Shown piece by piece: positions 41,559-49,041 of a stretch of DNA of 64,000 bases. The translations under genes were made by a program, and so were the position numbers. The notes under the pieces were generated by a model that worked only from the letters and a program-made list of their open reading frames with translations, was not told where the DNA came from and did no database searches. Source of the DNA: Streptomyces marincola (lineage in GTDB: Bacteria > Actinomycetota > Actinomycetes > Streptomycetales > Streptomycetaceae); assembly GCF_020410765.1 (NCBI RefSeq), contig NZ_CP084541.1:5696001-5760000 (forward strand), written 5' to 3'. The first letter of the stretch is position 1. Every line of letters starts with the position of its first letter.

Positions 41559-42488
41559 ATGGGGCTCTTCGTCTTCCTTCCGCTGGTGCTGCCGCTGACC
41601 GCCTGGCCGGTCGCGCGGCTCGCCGAGCAGCGCCTCCACCCCCGGGTCGCCACCCGGCTGCTGACGACGGTCGCCGGGGTGCTCGCCGTGTGCAGCACGC
41701 TGTGCCTGGCCCTGGTCATGGTCGTCGGCACCGCCCAGCTGCCAGGCAACCCGCTGCCCGACGGCTGGTCGGACCCCGAGGTGCGCGAGGCCGTCCCGTT
41801 CGAGGAGGTCGCGGGCCGCGCCGCCATCCCCGCGCTCGTGCTCGTCGTCCTGGCCTGCGGCCGGACCCTGCTGCGCCACGTCCGCGTCCGCCGCGACGCC
41901 GGGCGCGCCCTGGCCGGCCTGCCCGCGGGACCCGTCGCCGTGCTCCCCGATCCGGAGCCCTACGCGTGGGCGCTGCCCGGCGCCCGGGGGCGGATCGTGG
42001 TCTCGCGCGGGCTGCTCGACCGGATGGCACCCGCGGAGCGCAGGGCGCTGTTCGCGCACGAGCGTGCCCACCTCGCCGGCCGGCACCACCGGTACCTGCT
42101 GGTGGCGCAGCTCGCCGCGCGCGCCAACCCCTTCCTCCGGCCGCTGGCCACCGCCGTGTCCTACGTCGCGGAGCGGTGGGCGGACGAGGAGGCGGCGCGC
42201 GAGGTGGGCGACCGCAGGTCGGTGGCGCGCGCCATCGCGCACGCCGCGCTCGTCTCGCGCGGCGCGCCGGCCGCGACGCTGGCCGGCGCCGCGGCCCCCG
42301 GCCCGGTGCCGCGGCGCGTCGCCGCGCTGCTCGACCCGCCGCCGGCGCCGCGCCCGTGGCCGCCCGCGTTCACCGCGATCGGCCTGGCCGCCTGGACGGC
42401 GGCGGCGGGCACGACGGCCTCCGCGCTGTTCTCCGCGAACGCCACCGTCACGCTCGTCCTGCTGCTGAAGACGGCGACCCCGCTGTGA
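41559..42488 (+). CDS. M56-family membrane metallopeptidase
   Basis: A 309-residue membrane protein with segments at FLPLVLPLTAWPVA, TVAGVLAVCSTLCLALVMVVG, AIPALVLVVLAC and the C-terminal AIGLAAWTAAAGTT. The zinc-protease motif HERAH (in FAHERAHLAGRHH) and a downstream ERWADEEAARE third-ligand region are present. There is no external penicillin-binding sensor domain, so it is a short BlaR1/HtpX-like form. It is co-transcribed with the BlaI-type repressor and probably modulates it; the signal is unknown. Confidence 0.88.
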   Translation: MGLFVFLPLVLPLTAWPVARLAEQRLHPRVATRLLTTVAGVLAVCSTLCLALVMVVGTAQLPGNPLPDGWSDPEVREAVPFEEVAGRAAIPALVLVVLACGRTLLRHVRVRRDAGRALAGLPAGPVAVLPDPEPYAWALPGARGRIVVSRGLLDRMAPAERRALFAHERAHLAGRHHRYLLVAQLAARANPFLRPLATAVSYVAERWADEEAAREVGDRRSVARAIAHAALVSRGAPAATLAGAAAPGPVPRRVAALLDPPPAPRPWPPAFTAIGLAAWTAAAGTTASALFSANATVTLVLLLKTATPL

Positions 42489-42549
42489 CCCGCGCGGGCC
42501 CGGGCCCGCGCGCGGCCGTGCGCCCGCGGGCCCGGGCGCGCGGGCGCGC

Positions 42550-43005
42550 TCAGAGGTCGAACTCCTCGGGCGGCAGGCCGAGCGCGAAGCACGCCTCGCG
42601 GACCACGCCGCGCTCGACGGCGTCGAAGTCGCCGTCCGCGCCGCCGATCACGATCCCGATCTGGATGACGGCGCGCGCCTCGGCCGGCTTCTTCTTGGCC
42701 TTCGCGATTTCCTGGAGCACCCCGACCTTGCCGAACTCGAAGTCGGCGGTCAGCTTGTCCAGGTTCGCGCCGAACCGGCGCTGAAGGTCGTCGGCGGGGA
42801 ACTCGCGCAGCACGTCGTTACCCGCGATCAGTTGTGCGACGCGCTGCCGCTCGGCCGGCTCGATCTGCCCGTCCGCCGCCGCGACCAGGGCGCACATCGC
42901 CATGCTCGCGTCGCGGAAGGCGCCGCTCTTGAGGTCGTTCTTCTTCGCCATCAGCTGCGTTTGCATCGACTGGGCGGATTCCTTGACACGGTCCCACAGG
43001 GCCAT
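42550..43005 (-). CDS. TerB-family tellurite-resistance-type protein
   Basis: A 151-residue acidic helical protein of the TerB fold: SMAMCALVAAADGQIEPAERQRV is the first metal-binding helix region, and IQIGIVIGGADGDFDAVERGVVREA the second, each with the A/G-D-G-x-[IF] acidic loop. TerB proteins associate with TerC/TerD in stress-related complexes. A terD gene lies 2.6 kb away and carries the same upstream operator. The ATG at 43005 has GGAGA upstream. Confidence 0.9.
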   Translation of the reverse strand: MALWDRVKESAQSMQTQLMAKKNDLKSGAFRDASMAMCALVAAADGQIEPAERQRVAQLIAGNDVLREFPADDLQRRFGANLDKLTADFEFGKVGVLQEIAKAKKKPAEARAVIQIGIVIGGADGDFDAVERGVVREACFALGLPPEEFDL

Positions 43006-43040
43006 CGGCTCTCCAGATGTTCTCGGGGCGGAACGCCATT

Positions 43041-43080
43041 TTCTACAGGCGTGTAGAAGCATAGGGTGTTCCGGTGTAAA
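43041..43080 (-). promoter_or_regulatory. terB promoter with TTCTACA-N4-TGTAGAA operator
   Basis: The dyad TTCTACA (43041-43047) and TGTAGAA (43052-43058) lies 36 bp upstream of terB. On the minus strand TTTACA (43075-43080), 17 bases and TCTACA (43052-43057) could be the promoter, so the operator would overlap the -10. A second dyad, GTAAAGG/CCTTTAC (43076-43082 and 43093-43099), follows. Confidence 0.6.
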
Positions 43081-43241
43081 GGCTTGATGCGCCCTTTACG
43101 CTGGAGTCCGGGCGCACCGCCCCCCGTTGTCGAAGCTTCCGTCAGTCGAAGGAGCAGCGAACCCACCATGGGTGAACCTCCCAGTACGAGCCGTGCCGTT
43201 CCCCAACGCACACACGAGAGTCAGGGCGGGGGGGTGGCACG

Positions 43242-44564
43242 GTGACCGAGCTGCTGCTGCTCCTGCTTGCCCTGTCCCTCATGTTCGCCTGCGCGATCTT
43301 CGTCGCCGCCGAGTTCTCCCTGACAACCGTCGAGCGCGGCGAGCTTGAGCGCGCCGCCGAGTCAGGTGAACGCGGCGCCGACGGGGCGCTGCGCGCCGTG
43401 CGGCGGCTCACCCTTCAGCTTTCCGGCGCCCAGCTGGGCATCACGGTGACCTCCCTGGTCATCGGCATGCTCGCCGAGCCCTCGCTGGCGAGCCTGCTGC
43501 GCGGCCCGCTGCGGGACGTGGGCCTCGGCGGAGCCGCCCCCGCGGTCGCCACCGTTCTCGGCGTGGTGATCTCCACCGTCGTGCTCATGGTGATCGGCGA
43601 ACTCGTCCCCAAGAACTGGGCGATCTCCCGGCCGCTGGCCGTGGCGAAGGTCGTGGCGGGACCGCAGCGCGGATTCACGGCCGTCTTCGGCCCGCTGATC
43701 GGGCACCTGAACAACACGGCGAACCGGATGGTGCGCGGCTTCGGCCTTGAGCCGACCGAGGAGCTGGCCTCGGCCCGTTCCCCCGAGGAACTGGTGGCGC
43801 TGGCCCGGCACTCGGCGGCCGAGGGCGCCCTTGAGGCCGACTCGGCCGAGCTGTTCGTGCGCACCCTGCACCTGGGCGACCTGACCGCGGAGAACGTGAT
43901 GACGCCGCGGGTCGACGTGCTCGCGCTCGAAGCGCACGCGACCGCGGCCGACGCGGCCAACCTCACGCACGCCACGGGACTCTCGCGCTTCCCCGTCTAC
44001 CGCGAGACGCTCGACGAGGTCATCGGCACCGTCCACATCCGCGACGTGCTGGTCCTCGACCCGGCCGACCGGCTGACCACCCCCGTGACCGAACTGCTCT
44101 CCCCGCCCCTGCTCGTGCCCGACAGCCTCCCCGTCGACCGGCTGCTCGAACGGCTGCGCGCGACCAGGACGATGGCCGTCATCATCGACGAGTACGGCGG
44201 CACCGCGGGCGTCGCCACGGTCGAGGACATCGTCGAGGAGGTCGTCGGCGAGGTCCGCGACGAGCACGACCCGCTGGAGCTCCCCGACCTGATCCCCGCG
44301 CCGCCCACCGACGACGGCCGCGCGGGCTGGGAGGCGGACGGCGGCGTGCGCCTCGACCAGCTCGCCGCCATCGGCCTCGACGCCCCCGACGGGCCCTACG
44401 AGACCCTGGCCGGCCTGCTGGCCACCCAGCTCGCGCGCATTCCGGCCCGCGGCGACACCGTGCGGCTCGGCGGCTGGGAGCTGACCGTGCTGGACATCGA
44501 CCACCACCGCGCCGACCGCGTGGCGATCACCGCGCCCGCGCCCGTGCGGGAGGAGGCCAGGTGA
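43242..44564 (+). CDS. CNNM/CorC-type membrane protein with CBS domains (first of two)
   Basis: A 440-residue protein of the HlyC/CorC (CNNM) family. The N-terminal CNNM membrane domain (LLLLLLALSLMFACAIFVAAEFSLTTVER, LQLSGAQLGITVTSLVIGML, VIGELVPKNWAI) has the typical LGIT and GELVPK motifs. Two CBS domains follow (VMTPRVDVLALEAHAT...GTVHIRDVL; LERLRATRTMAVIIDEYGGTAGVATVEDI), then the small CorC_HlyC domain. Members are thought to move or sense Mg2+/Co2+. It overlaps the paralogue downstream by GTGA. Confidence 0.92.
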   Translation: MTELLLLLLALSLMFACAIFVAAEFSLTTVERGELERAAESGERGADGALRAVRRLTLQLSGAQLGITVTSLVIGMLAEPSLASLLRGPLRDVGLGGAAPAVATVLGVVISTVVLMVIGELVPKNWAISRPLAVAKVVAGPQRGFTAVFGPLIGHLNNTANRMVRGFGLEPTEELASARSPEELVALARHSAAEGALEADSAELFVRTLHLGDLTAENVMTPRVDVLALEAHATAADAANLTHATGLSRFPVYRETLDEVIGTVHIRDVLVLDPADRLTTPVTELLSPPLLVPDSLPVDRLLERLRATRTMAVIIDEYGGTAGVATVEDIVEEVVGEVRDEHDPLELPDLIPAPPTDDGRAGWEADGGVRLDQLAAIGLDAPDGPYETLAGLLATQLARIPARGDTVRLGGWELTVLDIDHHRADRVAITAPAPVREEAR

Positions 44565-45580
44565 CCACGCTCCAACTCGTCATAGGGGCCTTCACCCTGC
44601 TGACGAACGCCTTCTTCGTCGGCGCCGAGTTCGCGATGATCTCCGTGCGCCGCAGCCAGATCGAGCCGCGGGCGCAGGCCGGCGACAAGCGGGCCCGCGT
44701 CACCCTGTGGGGTCTCGAACACCTCTCCACGCTGATGGCCACCGCCCAGCTGGGCATCACGGTGTCCTCGCTGGTCCTCGGCGCCGTCGCGGAACCCGCC
44801 ATCGCGCACCTGCTGGAACCCGGGTTCGAGGCGCTGAACGTGCCGCACGGCCTGGTGCACCCCATCGCGTTCCTCATCGCCCTGTCGCTCGCGACCTACC
44901 TGCACATGCTCATCGGCGAGATGGTGCCCAAGAACATCGCGCTCGCCGCCCCCGCCCCCACCGCCCTGCTGCTCGGCCCGCCGCTCGTCGCGGTGACCCG
45001 CGCGCTGCGGCCGGTCATCTTCGGCATCAACGCCTTCGCCAACACCCTGCTGCGGCTGCTGAAGGTCGAGCCGAAGGACGAGGTGGTGGCCGTCTTCACC
45101 GACGACCAGCTGGCCCGCCTGGTCGCGGACTCAAGCCAGGCCGGACTGCTCGACCCGGCGGACGGCGAGCGGCTGCGCGACGCGCTCGAACTCGGCACCC
45201 GCCCGGTGGGCGAAATCCTCGTCCCGCTGGGCAAGATGACCACCGTGGACCACAGGATCACCCCGGCCCAGCTGGAACGGGTCGCGACCGCCGCCGGCTA
45301 CTCGCGGCTGCCCGTCATCGGCCCGGGGGACGCGGTGCTCGGCTACCTGCACATCAAGGACGCCCTCGGGGTCACCGAGCGCGCCAAGCCGTTCCCGCGC
45401 TCCGCCCTGCACGCGGTCACGCGCGTCGAGATCGACACCCCGCTCGACGACACGCTGACCGCGATGCGCGCCGACGGCACCCACCTCGCGGCCGTCACCG
45501 GCGGCAAGGGGACGGTGCTCGGCTTCGTCACCATGGAGGACGTGCTGACCACGCTGGTCGGCCCGGCACCGGCCGCATGA
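44561..45580 (+). CDS. CNNM/CorC-type membrane protein with CBS domains (second)
   Basis: A 339-residue paralogue of the preceding gene, with the same CNNM domain (LLTNAFFVGAEFAMISVRR, TAQLGITVSSLVLG, LIGEMVPKNIAL) and CBS pair (ILVPLGKMTTVDHRIT, RLPVIGPGDAVLGYLHIKD; VTGGKGTVLGFVTMEDVL) but without the C-terminal CorC_HlyC domain. Such tandem long/short pairs are common in actinobacteria and probably act together. GTG start overlaps the upstream stop (GTGA). terD follows 61 bp downstream. Confidence 0.92.
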   Translation: MTTLQLVIGAFTLLTNAFFVGAEFAMISVRRSQIEPRAQAGDKRARVTLWGLEHLSTLMATAQLGITVSSLVLGAVAEPAIAHLLEPGFEALNVPHGLVHPIAFLIALSLATYLHMLIGEMVPKNIALAAPAPTALLLGPPLVAVTRALRPVIFGINAFANTLLRLLKVEPKDEVVAVFTDDQLARLVADSSQAGLLDPADGERLRDALELGTRPVGEILVPLGKMTTVDHRITPAQLERVATAAGYSRLPVIGPGDAVLGYLHIKDALGVTERAKPFPRSALHAVTRVEIDTPLDDTLTAMRADGTHLAAVTGGKGTVLGFVTMEDVLTTLVGPAPAA

Positions 45581-45595
45581 CCCCGGCCGGCTGTC

Positions 45596-45613
45596 TTCTA
45601 CAGTGTTGTAGAT
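45596..45613. promoter_or_regulatory. terD operator, same dyad as terB
   Basis: TTCTACA (45596-45602), GTGT, TGTAGAT (45607-45613) lies 29 bp upstream of terD and matches the terB dyad with one end-base difference. Confidence 0.6.
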
Positions 45614-45641
45614 TTACGACGCACCACAGGAGGAGGAGATC

Positions 45642-46217
45642 ATGGGCGTGAGTCTGTCGAAGGGCGGGAACGTCTCACTCACCAAGGAGGCTCCCGGCCT
45701 CACCGCGGTTCTGGTGGGCCTGGGCTGGGACGTGCGGAGCACGACCGGTGCGGACTACGACCTCGATGCCAGTGCCCTGCTCTGCACGAGCGGCGGCAAG
45801 GTCGCCTCCGACCAGCACTTCGTCTTCTACAACAACCTCACGAGCCCCGACGGCTCGGTCGAGCACACCGGCGACAACCTCACCGGTGAGGGCGAGGGCG
45901 ACGACGAGGTCATCAAGGTCGACCTCGCGGCCGTGCCGCCCGAGATCCAGACCATCGTGTTCCCCGTGTCGATCCACGACGCGAACAACCGGGGTCAGAA
46001 CTTCGGCCAGGTCAGCAACGCGTTCATCCGTGTCGTCAACCAGGACGGCGGCGCCGAGCTGGCGCGCTACGACCTCAGCGAGGACGCCGCGACGGAGACC
46101 GCGATGATCTTCGGAGAGCTGTACCGGCACGGCGGCGACTGGAAGTTCCGCGCGGTCGGCCAGGGCTACGCCTCCGGCCTCGCCGGGATCGCCACCGACT
46201 ACGGCGTCAACATCTGA
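45642..46217 (+). CDS. terD: TerD-family stress protein
   Basis: A 191-residue calcium-binding-type TerD protein, beginning with the diagnostic GVSLSKGGNVSLTKEAPGL and WDVRSTTGADYDLDASALL. The acidic loops EGDDEVIKVDLAAVP and NFGQVSNAFIRVVNQDG with YDLSEDAATETAMIFGELYR are conserved. TerD proteins contribute to resistance to tellurite, phage and colicins in ter operons and affect development in Streptomyces. A strong AGGAGGAG ribosome site precedes it. Confidence 0.96.
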   Translation: MGVSLSKGGNVSLTKEAPGLTAVLVGLGWDVRSTTGADYDLDASALLCTSGGKVASDQHFVFYNNLTSPDGSVEHTGDNLTGEGEGDDEVIKVDLAAVPPEIQTIVFPVSIHDANNRGQNFGQVSNAFIRVVNQDGGAELARYDLSEDAATETAMIFGELYRHGGDWKFRAVGQGYASGLAGIATDYGVNI

Positions 46218-46268
46218 CCGCGCCGCGCCACCGCGGGGCCGGACCGCCTCGCGGCCATCGCGGCCATC

Positions 46269-46305
46269 GCGGGCCGGGCCGGGGGGCACCCCGGGCCCGG
46301 CCCGC
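46269..46305 (+). terminator. Terminator hairpin after terD
   Basis: A perfect 12-bp stem (46269-46280 with 46294-46305) with a 13-base loop, 51 bp after the terD stop. Confidence 0.65.
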
Positions 46306-46338
46306 ACGCGTCACCGGGCGGGCGTAGGGTGCATGGCC

Positions 46339-46806
46339 ATGAGCCCAACGATCGCGACGAACACCAGCGTCACCCGCGCCCAGCTGCTCGACTTCGTCCG
46401 CCCGAGGCACCGGGCGATCCTGCTCACCCGCCGCGCCGACGGCGCTCCCCAGGCATCGCCGCTGACCTGCGGCGTCGACGACTCGGGGCGCGTGGTCGTC
46501 TCCACCTACCCCGAGCGCGCCAAGACGCGCAACGCCAAGCGCGACCCGGAGGTCAGCCTGGTCGTGCTGTCCGACGAGTGGGACGGGCCCTGGGTGCAGA
46601 TCGACGGCACGGCGGAAGTGCTCGACGTGCCCGACTCGGTCGAACCGCTCGTCGAGTACTACCGGAACATCGCCGGTGAGCACCCCGACTGGGACGAGTA
46701 CCGGGCGGCGATGCTGCGCCAGGGCAAGTCGCTGATCCGCGTCACGCCGACGCGCTGGGGGCCCGTCGCCACCGGCGGCTTCCCGGCCCGGCTCGCCTCG
46801 GACTGA
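46339..46806 (+). CDS. PPOX-class, probably F420-dependent, oxidoreductase
   Basis: A 155-residue split-barrel flavin/F420-binding protein: LDFVRPRHRAILLTRRADGAPQASPLTCGVDDSGRVVVST is the family start, followed by AKTRNAKRDPEVSLVVLSD and WVQIDGTAEVL, then the C-terminal RQGKSLIRVTPTRWG. These are features of PPOX-class F420-dependent reductases common in actinomycetes. ATG 46339 has AGGG at nine bases; ATG 46333 is too close to it. The substrate is unknown. Confidence 0.88.
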   Translation: MSPTIATNTSVTRAQLLDFVRPRHRAILLTRRADGAPQASPLTCGVDDSGRVVVSTYPERAKTRNAKRDPEVSLVVLSDEWDGPWVQIDGTAEVLDVPDSVEPLVEYYRNIAGEHPDWDEYRAAMLRQGKSLIRVTPTRWGPVATGGFPARLASD

Positions 46807-46885
46807 CTCGGGGGCACGGGGCTCGCGCCCCGGACCGCGCGGGGCCGCGCGATCCGGGGATCCGCGGCGCGGGACCGCGCGGGCC

Positions 46886-47884
46886 TCAGCCGAACTGGCG
46901 CTCTATGCGGGCCAGTTTCTCCTCAAGCGAGTCGAGCCTCGGGCTGGCCTGGGACATCGACGTGGCGTCCGCGGCTTCCTTCAGGTCGGTGGACGAGTGC
47001 AGGGCGCGCCGCTGCCCCGCGGCCTCAAGGGCGGCGGGCTCCTGCTTGACCGCGACCTCCACCTGGGTGTCCTGCGCCGCCGAGGCGGCCGGGAGCATCC
47101 GCCGCTGCCGGCCGAGTGCCTTGATCCTGGCCCGCTCCAGCTTGCGCTGCTCGCGCTGGCTCGCGCGCTTCTCCTCCTTCGCGCGGCGCTCCTCGCGGAC
47201 CTCCTCGACCGCCTCGTCCAGCGTGCGCACGTTCTCCAGGAGCATCAACGACCAGGCCGCGTACGTCTCGCGCGGGGCGCGCATCCACCGCACGAAGCGG
47301 ATCTGCGGCAGCGGTCGCGGCACCAGGCCCTGCTCGCGCAGGGCCGACCTGCGGGTCTGCTTCAGCGCGCGGTCGAAGAGGATGGCGGCCGACAGCGACA
47401 TGCCGGCGAAGAAGTGCGGCGCGCCCGCGTGCCCGGCCCCGCGCGGCGCGTGCACCCAGTTGAACCAGGCCGCCGCCCCCGCGAACAGCCACACCAGCAG
47501 CCGCGAACCCATCGAGGAGTCGCCGTGGCTGGCCTCGCGCACCGCGATCACCGCGCAGAACATCGCCGCGCCGTCGAGGCCGAAGGGCACCAGGTACTCC
47601 CAGCCGCCCGACAGGTTCAGGTTCTCCCGGCCGAAGCCGACCAGGCCCTGGAACGACAGCGCCGCGGCCACACCGGCGCAGCAGAACAGCAGCGTGTAGG
47701 AGGCCGACGCGTAGGCCCGTTCGCGGCGGCGGCGCGTCGCCTCAAGGCGCTCCCACGAGTCTGGCTCCGCGCTGTCCTGCGCGCCCTTGCGGCCCCGGGT
47801 GAGCAGGGCCGCCGCGACGACGACCCCGGCGAGCAGCACGGCGGCAGGCAGCACCCAGCTCAGCTCTATATCCGTCAATGCCAT
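46886..47884 (-). CDS. DUF2637 membrane protein
   Basis: A 332-residue protein with about five transmembrane segments: SWVLPAAVLLAGVVVAAALL, ASYTLLFCCAGVAAALSFQG, YLVPFGLDGAAMFCAVIAV, LLVWLFAGAAAWFNWVHA and FFAGMSLSAAILFDRAL. The second half of the protein is a long charged coiled-coil-like region (EEVREERRAKEEKRASQREQ) ending SLEEKLARIERQFG. DUF2637 occurs in SpdB-like plasmid-spread proteins and in conserved chromosomal copies; this one has no plasmid genes around it. Function is unknown. Confidence 0.85.
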   Translation of the reverse strand: MALTDIELSWVLPAAVLLAGVVVAAALLTRGRKGAQDSAEPDSWERLEATRRRRERAYASASYTLLFCCAGVAAALSFQGLVGFGRENLNLSGGWEYLVPFGLDGAAMFCAVIAVREASHGDSSMGSRLLVWLFAGAAAWFNWVHAPRGAGHAGAPHFFAGMSLSAAILFDRALKQTRRSALREQGLVPRPLPQIRFVRWMRAPRETYAAWSLMLLENVRTLDEAVEEVREERRAKEEKRASQREQRKLERARIKALGRQRRMLPAASAAQDTQVEVAVKQEPAALEAAGQRRALHSSTDLKEAADATSMSQASPRLDSLEEKLARIERQFG

Positions 47885-47934
47885 TGGGGTGCCCCCTGTG
47901 TGGGTGTGCCGGGAAGTACCGAAACCGCGGGCGC

Positions 47935-47958
47935 GTGTGGTGGTGTGGTGGTGTGGTG
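47935..47958. repeat. Three tandem copies of an 8-bp unit
   Basis: GTGTGGTG is repeated three times without change, 51 bp upstream of the DUF2637 start. It could vary in copy number by slippage. Confidence 0.7.
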
Positions 47959-48073
47959 GCGGCCCTCTGCGGAGCATCCTGATGCTACCGGAGCGTCAGG
48001 GGCGTCGAATTCGGACCGAACTACACCAACGAGTGGTAATCCGGTGAGACTTGGCGGCCGGTCGTCGAATCTG

Positions 48074-48901
48074 TTATCGGCCTGCGGTCAGTCGCGTCAC
48101 TCGTTCGGTGTCGCACGTGCGCGGGCAGGTGACGCATGTGTCGCGCGGGCGCAGCGTGTAGAACATGCAGCAGCTGGCCCGGTCCCTCGTCAGCAGCGGC
48201 TCGCCGGCCGGTCCCGCGAGATCGCGGAAGGCGGCGCCGCGCGCGAACGGCGGGGCGGAGCCGGGCAGCAGCGCACCCGCCTCGGCCACGGCCCGTTCCT
48301 CCTCGCCGAGCAGAGTCCCCAAATACCACAGCGACTCGACCAGTTCGTCGGCCGCCGCGCCCCACAGCGCCCGGGGCCCGCGCCGCATGCGCGGGCCGAA
48401 CGCGGAGAGCACGGGGCCGAGGTGCTCGGCCGCGGCCTGCCGCACGGCGGCCCGCAGGGCCTCCTCGTCCGGTACCACCCGCGCCTGCGCCAGGCCCGCC
48501 GCCGGGTCGTCGGGCAGGCAGCTGAACGCGGTCGGCCGCGCCGTCAGCCGGCCCTCGTCGCGCTGGAAGGACACCTCGCCCGGGGGCAGCCACGGAACGC
48601 GGCGCAGCAGGAACCAGGGCAGGGTGAACAGCGCGGCGGCGGGCCAGGCGTAGCGGTGCAGGGCGAAGCTCGCGACCACGTCGGGCCTCGCGTTCCGCCC
48701 GTAGTCCGCGCGGATGCGCCGGTCCTCCCGGTCGAGGAACGCGTCGAGGGCCGCGCCGCCGGCCGCCAGCTGCCCGCCCGACACCCAGCCGTCCCCCTCG
48801 CGGGGCGCCTCCTCGGTGATCCGCAGCGTGGGCAGCACCTCGCCGACGCGGGCGAACGCGGGGGCGAGCGGGCTGGTGCCGGCGAGGGCGGACAGGGTCA
48901 T
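48074..48901 (-). CDS. FhuF-like [2Fe-2S] iron reductase family protein
   Basis: A 275-residue protein with the C-terminal cysteine cluster of FhuF ferric-siderophore reductases: CCMFYTLRPRDTCVTCPRTC, with a Cys-Cys pair and further cysteines that would bind [2Fe-2S]. The body is a helical IucA/FhuF-type fold (RPDVVASFALHRYAWPAAALF, ALWGAAADELVESLWYLG). It would release iron from imported siderophores by reduction. ATG 48901 is preferred over one 24 bp upstream. An iron box lies just upstream, fitting control by a DtxR-type repressor. Confidence 0.85.
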   Translation of the reverse strand: MTLSALAGTSPLAPAFARVGEVLPTLRITEEAPREGDGWVSGGQLAAGGAALDAFLDREDRRIRADYGRNARPDVVASFALHRYAWPAAALFTLPWFLLRRVPWLPPGEVSFQRDEGRLTARPTAFSCLPDDPAAGLAQARVVPDEEALRAAVRQAAAEHLGPVLSAFGPRMRRGPRALWGAAADELVESLWYLGTLLGEEERAVAEAGALLPGSAPPFARGAAFRDLAGPAGEPLLTRDRASCCMFYTLRPRDTCVTCPRTCDTERVTRLTAGR

Positions 48902-48927
48902 GGAGCCACCGGATTTCAAGATCACGT

Positions 48928-48946
48928 GCAGGTAAGGCTTACCTTA
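48928..48946. promoter_or_regulatory. Iron box (DmdR/IdeR-type) upstream of the FhuF-like gene
   Basis: GCAGGTAAGGCTTACCTTA matches the iron-box consensus TTAGGTTAGGCTAACCTAA at 14 of 19 positions and keeps the dyad. It lies 27 bp upstream of the start at 48901. Confidence 0.82.
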
Positions 48947-49041
48947 CCCGATCGTGGTGCGGGGTGCCGTCCGGCCGCGCCGCGCGGGGTGCGGACGGGG
49001 TGGCCGCCCCGGCGGCGCGCCCGCCCTGTGCGCGCGGGGGC

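Noticed and set aside
42550..46217. A full tellurite-resistance (terABCDEF) operon
   Set aside because: Only terB- and terD-type genes are present, on opposite strands and separated by CNNM genes; no terC or terA/E/Z is seen.
46886..47884. Conjugative or integrative element suggested by DUF2637
   Set aside because: No replication, Tra/FtsK, integrase or attachment-site tRNA lies nearby, so the gene is treated as a conserved chromosomal copy.
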